Positions 26,478 to 34,089 of a stretch of DNA of 64,000 nt are shown one piece after another. Source of the stretch: Micromonospora antibiotica (GTDB lineage: Bacteria > Actinomycetota > Actinomycetes > Mycobacteriales > Micromonosporaceae); NCBI RefSeq assembly GCF_017599305.1, contig NZ_JAGFWR010000034.1, forward strand, positions 1 to 64,000, read 5' to 3'. Position numbers and translations under genes: made by a program. The notes under the pieces were generated by a model that ran no database searches, was not told the DNA's origin, and saw nothing but the letters and a program-made list of their open reading frames with translations. How positions within the stretch are numbered: position 1 is the first letter of the stretch; each line of letters opens with the position of its first letter.

Positions 26478-26981
26478 GTGTCGCGGGACGCGGAGCGCAA
26501 GCTCATCGCCGCCAACAAGAAGGCCCGCCACGACTACACCGTGCTGAAGACCTACGAGGCGGGCATCGTGCTGGCCGGCACCGAGGTCAAGTCGCTGCGC
26601 GAGGGGCGGGTGTCGCTGGTCGACGCGTTCGCCCAGGAGAGCGACGGCGAGCTGCTGCTGCACGGCCTGCACATCGCCGAGTACGGCTACGGCACCTGGA
26701 CCAACCACCAGCCCCGGCGCACCCGCAAGCTGCTGCTGCGTCGGGTGGAGATCGACCGGATCCTGGAGAAGCTGCGCGACGGCGGGGTGACCCTGGTGCC
26801 CCTGTCGATGTACTTCAGCAACGGCTGGGCCAAGGTGGAGATCGCGCTCGCCCGGGGCCGCCGCTCCTACGACAAGCGCCAGGTCCTCGCCGAACGCGAC
26901 GCCAACCGGGAGATCGCCCGGGAGCTGGGTCGTCGGCTCAAGGGTCGCCGCCCGGCCGGCGGGGGCCGCCGACCGGGCTGA
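26478..26981 (+). CDS. smpB: SsrA-binding protein SmpB
   Basis: A 167-aa RNA-binding protein needed for tmRNA ribosome rescue. It shows AANKKARHDYTVLKTYEAGIVL, TEVKSLREGRVSL, YGTWTNHQPRRTRKLLL and the basic tail RRSYDKRQVLAERDANREI, all conserved in SmpB. GTG 26478 follows GGAGG at 26465-26469; an earlier in-frame GTG at 26469 overlaps that site and is less likely. The tail has a Gly/Arg/Pro extension (GRRPAGGGRRPG) beyond the usual end. The tmRNA gene is not in the flanking sequence. Confidence 0.95.
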   Translation: MSRDAERKLIAANKKARHDYTVLKTYEAGIVLAGTEVKSLREGRVSLVDAFAQESDGELLLHGLHIAEYGYGTWTNHQPRRTRKLLLRRVEIDRILEKLRDGGVTLVPLSMYFSNGWAKVEIALARGRRSYDKRQVLAERDANREIARELGRRLKGRRPAGGGRRPG

Positions 26982-27006
26982 CCTTCTCCCGGAGTGCCCT
27001 GCGGGC

Positions 27007-27861
27007 TCAGCCGGGGGCGCGGTCGTCGGCTGCGGCGGTGTCGGCGGTGCCCGGGGCACCGGCCAGCACGATCGCGGCGGCCACCGTGGTCAGGGTGGCC
27101 AGGACCGCCCAGGGCAGCCAACCGGGCCGGACCCCGTCACCGAGCAGCAGCACCCCGGCGACCGACGGGACGACGATCTCGACCGCCCAGAGCACGGCGG
27201 TGACCGGCCCGACCGACCCGTGCCGCAGCGCGTGCGCGTAGAGGATCGTCCCGGCCACCCCGGAGACGACGAGTCCCCAGCTGACCGGCTCCCGCAACAG
27301 GTCCCAGGCCGCCGCGCCGGGGTGGCCCAGCGGGTCGGGGGGCGGGGTGAGCGCCCGCGCGCACAGCGCGGTGATCCCCCAGGCGAGGCCGGCCAGGGTG
27401 GCGGCGACGACCGGTCGGGCCACCCGCAGGGCGGCGACCCCGGCGGCGGCGGTCAGCACCGCCGCGACGGCCAGGCCGACCCGGAGCGCCGTCGACGCGG
27501 TGACCGGCGGTTCGGAGCCGGCGGCCAGCGAGATGACGGTCAGGGCGGCGACGGTGAGCAGGATCGCCGCGGTGTCGCGGCGGCGCAGTCGCGCGCCGAG
27601 CACGATCCGGGCGATGACCACGGTGACGGCGAGGGAGCCGGCGGTCACCGACTGGACCGCGTACACGGGCAGCTTCTGGAGGGCGACCAGGGAGGCGAGC
27701 CAGGCCAGCGTGTCGCAGGCCAGGCCGGCGAGGTAGAGCGGGTGCCCGAGGGCACGCAGGGTGCTGGCGCCGCGCCGCGCCCCGACGGCCTGCAGGACCG
27801 AGCCGACGCCGTAGGCGAACGCCGCGCCGAGCGCGAAGGTCAGCGCGAGGCCGGACGTCAC
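27007..27861 (-). CDS. EamA/DMT-like membrane transporter
   Basis: A 284-aa integral membrane protein with about nine to ten hydrophobic helices (LALTFALGAAFAYGVGSVL, SLAVTVVIARIVLGA, WAVEIVVPSVAGVLLLGDG). The duplicated inverted layout and the second-half motif around VLWAVEIVVPSVAGVLLLGD fit the drug/metabolite transporter superfamily. The export substrate is unknown. GTG 27861 is the first start that gives a hydrophobic N-terminal helix; the longer in-frame ORF upstream runs through an 18-bp tandem repeat and is not credible as protein. Confidence 0.75.
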   Translation of the reverse strand: MTSGLALTFALGAAFAYGVGSVLQAVGARRGASTLRALGHPLYLAGLACDTLAWLASLVALQKLPVYAVQSVTAGSLAVTVVIARIVLGARLRRRDTAAILLTVAALTVISLAAGSEPPVTASTALRVGLAVAAVLTAAAGVAALRVARPVVAATLAGLAWGITALCARALTPPPDPLGHPGAAAWDLLREPVSWGLVVSGVAGTILYAHALRHGSVGPVTAVLWAVEIVVPSVAGVLLLGDGVRPGWLPWAVLATLTTVAAAIVLAGAPGTADTAAADDRAPG

Positions 27862-28186
27862 GGCCCGCCCCCTGCCCCGGCCCGGCCGAACGCCTCCGGG
27901 CCGGTGGACGCTGCCGGGCCGGTGGACGCTGCCGGGCCGGTGGACGCTGCCGGCCCGGTGGACGCTGCCGGCCCGGTGGACGCTGCCGGCCCGGTTGCGG
28001 TGGTCACCGCCGGCTCGGTCATCGGCACCGCCTCTGGTCCTGATCCCGGCCGGGTCCGCGTCAGCCGTCGCTCCGTCGCATTCTCCCCGTCGCGTTCGCG
28101 CGCCGCAGCGCGTGGCCACCGCGACGCGCCACCACCATTCAACAACATTTCTTGTACTTCATGTCTTGTGCTTCTAGGGTGGTCGC
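27862..28186. other. Intergenic region with tandem repeat and AT-rich promoter patch
   Basis: About 325 bases between the divergent EamA-like and ArsR-like genes. The left part contains the 18-bp tandem repeat listed separately. At 28135-28175 there is a marked AT-rich patch (CAACATTTCTTGTACTTCATGTC), the likely promoter and operator zone for the ArsR/MFS pair. It holds TTGTACTTCATGTCTTGTGC, which has an imperfect direct repeat of CTTGT. Confidence 0.55.
27898..27987. repeat. 18-bp tandem repeat, five copies
   Basis: Five head-to-tail copies of GGGCCGGTGGACGCTGCC (the last two copies begin GGCCCGG), plus a partial sixth. Because 18 is a multiple of 3, several frames stay open through it, which produces long spurious ORFs on both strands. 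Confidence 0.9.
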
Positions 28187-28759
28187 ATGACGGAGGAACC
28201 CACCCGGCACCTGACCGACCCCCGGGCGATGCGTGCGCTGGCCCACCCCACCCGGTTGCGGCTGCTCGGCGAGCTGCGCGTGCGGGGTCCGCAGAGCGTC
28301 GGCATGCTCAGCGACGCCATCGACGAGGCGGTCGGCTCGGTCAGTTACCACCTGGGCAAGCTGGCCGAACACGGCTTCGTCGAGGAGGCCCCCGAGCACG
28401 CCCGCGACCGCCGCGAACGCTGGTGGCGGGCGACGCACACCCGGACCTCCTGGGAGCCGGTCGAGCTGCTCGCCGACCCGGAACGCCGGGCCGCCTCCGA
28501 CCTGCTCCGCCGCGCAGTCCTCGACCGGTACGTGGAACGGCTCGGCCACTACCTCGACGTCGAGGCGACCCTCGACCCGCAGTGGGTACGCGGCACCGCC
28601 AGCAGCGACTCCTGGCTGCACCTGACCAGCGACGAGCTGATCGAGCTGCGGGCCGACCTGGAGGCGCTGGCCGCCCGCTGGCAGGCCCGCAGCGACCCGG
28701 CCCGGCCGGGAGCCGAGACGGTGACGTTGATGTACCACGCCTTCCGGGACCAGCGGTGA
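28187..28759 (+). CDS. ArsR-family winged-helix regulator
   Basis: A 190-aa regulator. The winged HTH spans about 15-80: MRALAHPTRLRLLGELRVRG, then EAVGSVSYHLGKLAEHGFV and the wing RDRRERWWRATH. No Cys or His cluster typical of metal-sensing ArsR proteins is present, so the ligand is probably organic or none. ATG 28187 lies about 30 bp after an AT-rich promoter. It overlaps the MFS transporter by 4 bp (GTGA), a standard regulator-exporter pair. Confidence 0.85.
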   Translation: MTEEPTRHLTDPRAMRALAHPTRLRLLGELRVRGPQSVGMLSDAIDEAVGSVSYHLGKLAEHGFVEEAPEHARDRRERWWRATHTRTSWEPVELLADPERRAASDLLRRAVLDRYVERLGHYLDVEATLDPQWVRGTASSDSWLHLTSDELIELRADLEALAARWQARSDPARPGAETVTLMYHAFRDQR

Positions 28760-30018
28760 CGCCGCGCCACCGTGGGCCGTTGGTCGGCCTGCTGGTCGGT
28801 CACACGGTCTCGCTCACCGGCAACATGCTCACCCTGATCGCGCTGCCGCTCTACGTGCTCGCCGAAACCGGCTCGCCCGCCGCCACCGGCCTCACCGGTG
28901 CGGTCGCCGCCGTACCGATGGTGCTCGGCGGCGCGCTCGGCGGGGTCCTGGTGGACCGGATCGGCTACCGCCGGGCCAGCGTCCTGGCCGACGTGGTGTC
29001 GGGGCTGACGGTCGCCGCCGTGCCGCTGCTCGACGCCACCGTCGGCCTGCCGTTCTGGGCGCTGCTCGGGCTGGTCTTCGCCAGCGGCCTGCTCGACACC
29101 CCCGGGCAGACCGCCCGCAACGCCCTGCTGCCGGAGGCGGCCACCGCCGCCGGGGTGCCGCTGGAACGGGCCGTCGGCTGGTACGAGGCGAGCGAGCGGG
29201 GCGCCCGGCTGATCGGTGCCCCGGCGGCTGGCCTACTCGTCGCCACCCTCGGCGCGCTCCCCGTGCTGGCCCTGGACGCCGTCACGTTCGCGGTCTCCGC
29301 GCTGGTCGTGACGGTGCTGGTGCCCCGGGCGCTGCGTGCGGCCACGCCGACCGACCCGGGCGGTGCCGGCTACTGGCGGGAATTCGCCGCCGGGGTACGG
29401 TTCCTGACCCGGGAGCCGCTGCTGCGCGCGGTGGTGCTGCTGGTGCTGGTGACCAACTTCTTCGACGCGACCAAGAGCAACGTGCTGCTGCCGGTGGTGG
29501 CCGACCGGGAACTCGGCGGAGCGACCGCGTTCGGCCTGCTGGTCGGCGCGATGGGCGGCGGCGCGCTGGCCGGGTCGCTGGTGTTCAGCGCGGTCGGCCA
29601 CCGGCTGCCCCGCCGGGCCACCCTCGTCACCGCCTTCGCCCTCGCCGGTGCGCCACCCTTCTGGGCGCTGGCCGCCGCGCCGCCGCTGCCCTGGATCGTC
29701 GCGGTCTTCGCCCTGTCCGGATTTGCCGCCGGTGCGATCAACCCGCTGCTCGGCGCGGTGGAGCTGGAACGGGTGCCGGCCCACCTGCGGGCCCGGGTGT
29801 TCGGGGTGATCGGGGCGGGCTGCTGGGCCGGCATGCCGCTGGGTGCGCTCGCCGCCGGGGTGGCCGTCGACGGCTTCGGCACCACACCCGTCCTGCTCAC
29901 CGTGGGTGGCTGCTACCTGCTGGTGGTGCTCACCCCACTGCTGGGCGGCCCCTGGCGCACGATGGACCACCCGACCACCCCCACCCGCCCGACACGAACC
30001 CCCGCCCCAGTCCCCTAA
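28756..30018 (+). CDS. MFS efflux transporter
   Basis: A 420-aa transporter with 12 predicted helices, of the MFS_3/enterobactin-exporter-like group common in actinobacteria. The first helix pair has LLVGHTVSLTGNMLTLIALPLYVL and the loop 2-3 motif GGVLVDRIGYRRAS. A second half begins near LLRAVVLLVLVTNFFD. The short Pro/Thr tail (TTPTRPTRTPAPVP) is likely disordered. GTG 28756 sits inside the regulator stop. Its expression is likely de-repressed by an ArsR ligand; the cargo is unknown. Confidence 0.87.
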   Translation: MTPRHRGPLVGLLVGHTVSLTGNMLTLIALPLYVLAETGSPAATGLTGAVAAVPMVLGGALGGVLVDRIGYRRASVLADVVSGLTVAAVPLLDATVGLPFWALLGLVFASGLLDTPGQTARNALLPEAATAAGVPLERAVGWYEASERGARLIGAPAAGLLVATLGALPVLALDAVTFAVSALVVTVLVPRALRAATPTDPGGAGYWREFAAGVRFLTREPLLRAVVLLVLVTNFFDATKSNVLLPVVADRELGGATAFGLLVGAMGGGALAGSLVFSAVGHRLPRRATLVTAFALAGAPPFWALAAAPPLPWIVAVFALSGFAAGAINPLLGAVELERVPAHLRARVFGVIGAGCWAGMPLGALAAGVAVDGFGTTPVLLTVGGCYLLVVLTPLLGGPWRTMDHPTTPTRPTRTPAPVP

Positions 30019-30080
30019 CCACCCCCACCCGCCCCCGCCCAGCCCCGGGCTCCGTCCCGCGTCCCAGGCTCCGTCCCCCG

Positions 30081-30170
30081 TCCCGGTGATCAAGAGGTTT
30101 GCGTCAACTTTGATCTTCAAGTTGACGCAAACCTCTTGATCAACTGACGCAAACTTCTTGATCACCGGGA
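30081..30170. repeat. Nested perfect palindromes (REP-like element)
   Basis: A 23-bp perfect inverted repeat (30088-30110 against 30119-30141, arms starting GATCAAGAGGTTTGCGTCAA) with an 8-nt loop. A third arm at 30145-30170 pairs with 30081-30106 over 26 bp with one mismatch, so two mutually exclusive hairpins can form. It is AT-richer than its surroundings and lies 63 bp past the MFS stop. A high-copy intergenic repeat or a strong terminator would both fit. Confidence 0.8.
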
Positions 30171-30351
30171 CGGGGTGACCGGGGTTGGGGTGACCGGGGT
30201 GGGGCGGGGCAGAGTGGGGTGAGGTGGGGAGCGCGACGCGTCTGGTGGCGGGCGGGCCGGTCGCGGTGCGGGTGGGAACCGACCCGGGCTGCGGGCAGGA
30301 GGCGGGTCGGGTGGGGGTGGGTGGGTCGGGTGGGCGGCGGAGGTGCCCGGG
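30171..30351. other. G-rich intergenic stretch
   Basis: The plus strand is strongly purine/G-skewed (repeated GGGGT, GGGTGGG runs) and has several G-tracts that could form quadruplexes. No gene is seen. Confidence 0.45.
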
Positions 30352-30765
30352 TCAGTCGCGGCGCAGGTCGGCGTGGGCGGCGCGGAGCCGGTCGACGGCC
30401 GGGTCGGTGCCGGGTGGGACGTGCCGGTCCAGCTCGGCCCATACCTCGGCCAGCGCGTCGGTCACGGCCCGCAGCTCGGCGGCGTGCCGGCGGGCGCCCT
30501 GCCGGTGTGACTCCTCCAGCCGGCGGGCCCAACCCGCGGTCACCGTGCTCAGGCGTTCGTCGTCGGCGCGGGCCTGGGCGGCGCTGCGGGCGGCGGAGGC
30601 CGGCACGATCGCGGCGACCGGCCGGGTGTCGCCGTCGCGGGTGACCAGGGTGACCGTGTCGGTCAGCTCGGCCATCGCGATCAGCTGGGTCAGCCGGGTA
30701 CGCAGCTCGCGCAGCGGCACGGATCGGGGTTGACCACTGTGGTGGGACAGCGCGGGGGCAGCCAT
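30352..30765 (-). CDS. Phd/YefM-like small protein
   Basis: A 137-aa protein. Residues about 13-55 resemble the Phd/YefM antitoxin fold (VPLRELRTRLTQLIAMAELTDTVTLVTRDGDTRPVAAIVPAS), with the beta-strand pair and the leading helix. The rest is an Arg/Ala/Glu helical tail (ARRLEESHRQGARRHAAEL), longer than most antitoxins. No toxin gene of PIN, Doc or RelE type is next to it, so it is a solitary antitoxin-like or DNA-binding protein. ATG 30765 follows ATGGGGAC; longer in-frame starts exist but give non-family residues. Confidence 0.6.
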   Translation of the reverse strand: MAAPALSHHSGQPRSVPLRELRTRLTQLIAMAELTDTVTLVTRDGDTRPVAAIVPASAARSAAQARADDERLSTVTAGWARRLEESHRQGARRHAAELRAVTDALAEVWAELDRHVPPGTDPAVDRLRAAHADLRRD

Positions 30766-30833
30766 GTCCCCATGGTCCGACCGGGGTATGACATTTATCG
30801 CCATGACGGTCCGGGTGGGGGAACCATGACGGT

Positions 30834-30868
30834 CCGGGTGGGGTGGACCAGGCGTCCACCCCACCCGG
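30834..30868 (-). terminator. Terminator hairpin after M28 aminopeptidase
   Basis: A 15-bp perfect inverted repeat (CCGGGTGGGGTGGAC with complement), loop CAGGC, just past the aminopeptidase stop. The left arm overlaps a short direct repeat CATGACGGTCCGGGTGGGG found twice here. Confidence 0.7.
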
Positions 30869-30873
30869 GTCGG

Positions 30874-32610
30874 TCAGCTCACCTGCAACGTCACGTCGTC
30901 GATGACGAAGCTGGTCTGCAACGAGGAGTCCTCGGTGCCGGTGAACTTCAGGGTCACCGTCTGGCCGGCGTACGCGCCGAGGTCGAACGAGCGCAGCGTG
31001 TAGCCGGTGGCCTTGTTGAGGTTGGAGTACGTCGCCAGCGTGGTGCTGCCGACCTGGACCACCAGCTTGTCGTACGCGACGGTGGTGGTCCGTTCGGTGG
31101 TGTCGATGTGCAGGTAGAAGGCGAGGGCGTAGGAGGAGCAGCCGGCCGGCACGGTCACCGACTGGGAGAGGGTGTCGGTGCTGGTGCTGCCGTTGCCGTT
31201 GAGCCATGCCTTGTAGGAGCCGGTGCGGGCCGGCTGGCTGGACGAGTTGGTGATGACGCCGGTGGTGGCCGTCCACGGCGTGGTGCCGGACTCGAAGCTG
31301 CCGTTGCCGATGACCTGCCCGCCGGTGCAGCTACCGGTGCCGGTGACGGTGACGGTGTAGCTGGCCGTGCGGGTGGCCGAGCCGGTGCCGGTCACGGTGA
31401 GGGTGAAGGTGCCGAGGCTGGCGCTCGACGAGGCGCTGACCGTCATGGTGGCCGAGCCGCCGGAGGTGACCGACGACGGGCTGAACGAGACGCTCACGCC
31501 GCTGGGTGCACCGGAGGCCGACAGGGCGACGGTCTGGGCGCTGCCGCTGGTGGTGGCGGTGCTGACCGTGGCGGTGGTGGAGCCGCCCCGGGTGACGCCA
31601 CCCGAGGTCGGGCTGACCGCGACGGAGAAGTCGTTGGTCGGGGTGCCGCCGCCGACCGCGAGGTCCCAGATGGCGTACGCGACGCCGTCGGCGCTGCGGT
31701 TGAGCCCGGTGGCGTTGATGTTGCTGGTGGTGTCGCAGGACGAGTGGTAGCACGGGTCGTACGCGGCGTTGGCGGTGCCGCCCCACTTGCCGGCCTGGGC
31801 GCTGGTCTTGCGGGCGCTGGCCCCCATCGCGTAGCCCGAGGTGGGGATGCCGGCCTGCTGGAACGAGTAGTCGTCGGAGCGGCCCTGGCCCTCGGTGTTC
31901 TCCTCCGGCGACAGCCCGAGGGAGTCCCAGTACGCCTTGAGCGGCGCGGCGGTGGTGGAGGTGACCCGGTTGATGAAGTAGCCGCCGTTGGTCGAGGCGA
32001 CCATGTCGAAGTTGTAGTACCCCTTGATGTAGCCCTTCTGGGCGGTGGTCAGGGAGTTGACGTAGAACTTGGAGCCCTGCAGGCCCTGCTCCTCGCCGTT
32101 CCACCAGGCGAACCGGACCCGCTTGCTCATGGTCGGGTTCTGCTGGGCGAGCACCAGGGCGTTCTCCAGCAGCACCGACGAGCCGGAGCCGTTGTCGTTG
32201 ATGCCCGGTCCGGCGGCGACGCCGTCGAGGTGCGCGCCGAACATGACCACGTCGGTGGTCGGGCCCTGCGGCCACTCGGCGATCACGTTGTTGCCCTGGT
32301 AGGTGCAGCTGGTGCAGGTCTGCTCGGTGACCGTGTAGCCGGCGGCCTGGAGCTTGGACTTCACGTAGGCGACCGAGGCGGTGTAGCCGGCCGAGCCGGC
32401 CCGCCGGTTGCCGCCGTTGCTGGTGGCGATGCTCTGGAACTGGGCCAGGTGCGCCTGGACGTTGGCGACCTGGACATCCGGCGCGGCGAGCGCGGCGACG
32501 GCCGGCGCGGCGGTGGCCGGGCGGGCGGTCGGGGCGGCCGAGGCCGGTGGCGCGGCCAGGGCGAGCGTCACCGCGGTGACGGCGGCGATCGCCAGGGTTC
32601 TGCGCTTCAT
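30874..32610 (-). CDS. Secreted M28 aminopeptidase with Ig-like and C-terminal binding domains
   Basis: A 578-aa exported zinc aminopeptidase related to Streptomyces griseus aminopeptidase. Residues 1-26 are a signal peptide (MKRRTLAIAAVTAVTLALA...ASA). The catalytic domain (about 45-330) has all family metal ligands: GAHLDGV (His), INDNGSGSS (bridging Asp), NGEEQGLQGS (Glu-Glu), NFDMV (Asp) and CYHSSCD (His), the last flanked by a disulfide Cys pair. An Ig-like strand-rich domain follows (about 335-430). The last 145 residues repeat the C-terminal domain of the M4 protease at 16041. It removes N-terminal residues from extracellular peptides. It stands alone, divergent from padR. Confidence 0.92.
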   Translation of the reverse strand: MKRRTLAIAAVTAVTLALAAPPASAAPTARPATAAPAVAALAAPDVQVANVQAHLAQFQSIATSNGGNRRAGSAGYTASVAYVKSKLQAAGYTVTEQTCTSCTYQGNNVIAEWPQGPTTDVVMFGAHLDGVAAGPGINDNGSGSSVLLENALVLAQQNPTMSKRVRFAWWNGEEQGLQGSKFYVNSLTTAQKGYIKGYYNFDMVASTNGGYFINRVTSTTAAPLKAYWDSLGLSPEENTEGQGRSDDYSFQQAGIPTSGYAMGASARKTSAQAGKWGGTANAAYDPCYHSSCDTTSNINATGLNRSADGVAYAIWDLAVGGGTPTNDFSVAVSPTSGGVTRGGSTTATVSTATTSGSAQTVALSASGAPSGVSVSFSPSSVTSGGSATMTVSASSSASLGTFTLTVTGTGSATRTASYTVTVTGTGSCTGGQVIGNGSFESGTTPWTATTGVITNSSSQPARTGSYKAWLNGNGSTSTDTLSQSVTVPAGCSSYALAFYLHIDTTERTTTVAYDKLVVQVGSTTLATYSNLNKATGYTLRSFDLGAYAGQTVTLKFTGTEDSSLQTSFVIDDVTLQVS

Positions 32611-32848
32611 GCGTGCTCCTCATGGGGGTCGGCGGGGCATCCGCCCGGGCGTCACCGTCCCGTCTGTCGGATGTGACCGGGGGTGGACGGGCGACCCGCG
32701 ATCCGGGGGTGGGATCGCGGCGGAAACGCCGGGGAAGCAAACACTGACATGTATCAATCTGCGGGTCAATCCGTCGGACGGTGTCACATTCGCGGGCGGT
32801 ACCCCGGGGGTCGCCGAGAGCCGGTCGCGACCACGTCGGCGCTGGGTG

Positions 32849-32880
32849 TAGACAACGCGCGTATACGCGGTGTGTATAGT
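32849..32880 (+). promoter_or_regulatory. PadR promoter with palindromic operator; likely leaderless start
   Basis: TATAGT at 32875-32880 ends 7 bp before ATG 32888, so transcription should begin at or next to the start codon. A TAGACA at 32849 is a weak -35 (20-bp spacing). Between them is a perfect 12-bp palindrome CGCGTATACGCG (32858-32869), a good candidate PadR autoregulation site. Confidence 0.65.
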
Positions 32881-32887
32881 CGCCGGC

Positions 32888-33412
32888 ATGTCCATCGGCC
32901 AGACCTTCCTCGGCCTGCTGGAGGCGACCCCCCGGCACGGTTACGACATCAAACGGCGCTACGACGAACACTTCGGCCACTCCCGCCCGGTCGCCTACGG
33001 CCAGGTCTACGCGACCCTGTCCCGGCTGCTGCGCGGCGGCCTGGTCGAGGTGGAGGCGGTCGAGCCCGGCGAGGGCCCCGACCGCAAGCGGTACGCCATC
33101 ACCGAGGCCGGCGTCGCCGACGTGGCCCAGTGGCTGGCCCGCCCGGAACAGCCCGAGCCCTATCTGCAGAGCATCCTCTACACCAAGGTGGTGCTCGCCC
33201 TGCTCACCGGTCGCGAGGCCGCCGAACTGCTCGACGTGCAGCGCGCCGAGCACCTACGCCTGATGCGGGAGCTGACCCGGCGCAAGCGCGGCGGCGATCT
33301 CGCCGAACAGTTGATCTGTGATCACGCGCTCTTCCACCTGGAGGCCGACTTGCGCTGGCTGGAACTGACCACCGCCCGCCTCGACGACCTGGCCGCGCGG
33401 GTGCGCGCATGA
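32888..33412 (+). CDS. PadR-family transcriptional regulator
   Basis: A 174-aa regulator. The winged helix is at about 1-75 (FLGLLEATPRHGYDIKRRYDEHF, VAYGQVYATLSRLLRGGLVEVE, with the wing KRYAITEAG), and a C-terminal Vir-type dimer helix bundle follows (LAEQLICDHALFHLEADLRWLE). No clear ligand pocket can be seen. It is the first gene of a PadR-ATPase-permease operon and overlaps the ATPase start by 4 bp (ATGA), so it most likely represses its own exporter and is released by the exported compound or by membrane stress. Confidence 0.9.
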   Translation: MSIGQTFLGLLEATPRHGYDIKRRYDEHFGHSRPVAYGQVYATLSRLLRGGLVEVEAVEPGEGPDRKRYAITEAGVADVAQWLARPEQPEPYLQSILYTKVVLALLTGREAAELLDVQRAEHLRLMRELTRRKRGGDLAEQLICDHALFHLEADLRWLELTTARLDDLAARVRA

Positions 33413-34089
33413 GCGCCCCGCTGCTGGTCGCCGAGGGCCTGCACCGCAGCTTCGGCGAGACGGCCGCACTGGTCGACGCCGCGCTGCGCATCGACGAGGG
33501 CGAGGTGGTAGCGGTGCTCGGGTCGTCCGGCTCCGGCAAGTCCACCCTGCTGCACTGCCTGGCCGGGATCGTCCGCCCCGACCGGGGCCGGGTCGTCTTC
33601 GACGGCCAGGACCTGGTGACGATGAGTGACGCCCGGCGCAGCGCCCTGCGCCGGGAAGCCTTCGGGTTCGTCTTCCAGTTCGGCCAGCTGGTGCCCGAGC
33701 TGACCTGCCTGGAGAACGTCGCGCTGCCGCTGCGGCTGGCCCGGGTCCCCCGGCGTGAGGCCGAGCAGCGGGCCGGGCAGTGGCTGGAACGGCTGGAGGT
33801 CACCGACGTGGCCGGCAAGCGCCCCGGCGAGGTCTCCGGCGGCCAGGGGCAACGCGTCGCGGTGGCCCGCGCGCTGGTCACCCGCCCCCGGGTGATCTTC
33901 GCCGACGAGCCGACCGGAGCGCTGGACTCGCTCAACGGCGAACGGGTCATGCGGCTGCTCACCGAGGCCGCCCGGGACAGCGGGGCGGCGGTGGTCCTGG
34001 TCACCCACGAGGCACGGGTGGCCGCGTACTCCGACCGGGAGATCGTGGTGCGCGACGGGCGGACCCGCAACCTGGAGGTGGCGGCGTGA
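33409..34089 (+). CDS. ABC exporter ATP-binding protein (MacB/LolD-type)
   Basis: A 226-aa ATPase. Walker A GSSGSGKST at about 37-45, Q-loop VFQFGQLVPELTC, signature VSGGQGQRVAVARAL, Walker B VIFADEPTGALDSLNGERV, and the H-loop VTHEAR. The DEPTGALD form is typical of ATPases that work with FtsX-type permeases. It is coupled to padR upstream and to the permease downstream (GTGA overlap). Confidence 0.92.
   Translation: MSAPLLVAEGLHRSFGETAALVDAALRIDEGEVVAVLGSSGSGKSTLLHCLAGIVRPDRGRVVFDGQDLVTMSDARRSALRREAFGFVFQFGQLVPELTCLENVALPLRLARVPRREAEQRAGQWLERLEVTDVAGKRPGEVSGGQGQRVAVARALVTRPRVIFADEPTGALDSLNGERVMRLLTEAARDSGAAVVLVTHEARVAAYSDREIVVRDGRTRNLEVAA

Noticed and set aside
26982..27006. tmRNA (ssrA) next to smpB
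   Set aside because: Only 25 bases before the next gene, and no tRNA-Ala-like ends or tag frame in the flanks.
27898..27987. CRISPR array
   Set aside because: Units are contiguous 18-bp tandem copies with no spacers and no cas genes.
30352..30765. Toxin-antitoxin pair
   Set aside because: The Phd-like protein has no toxin gene on either side.
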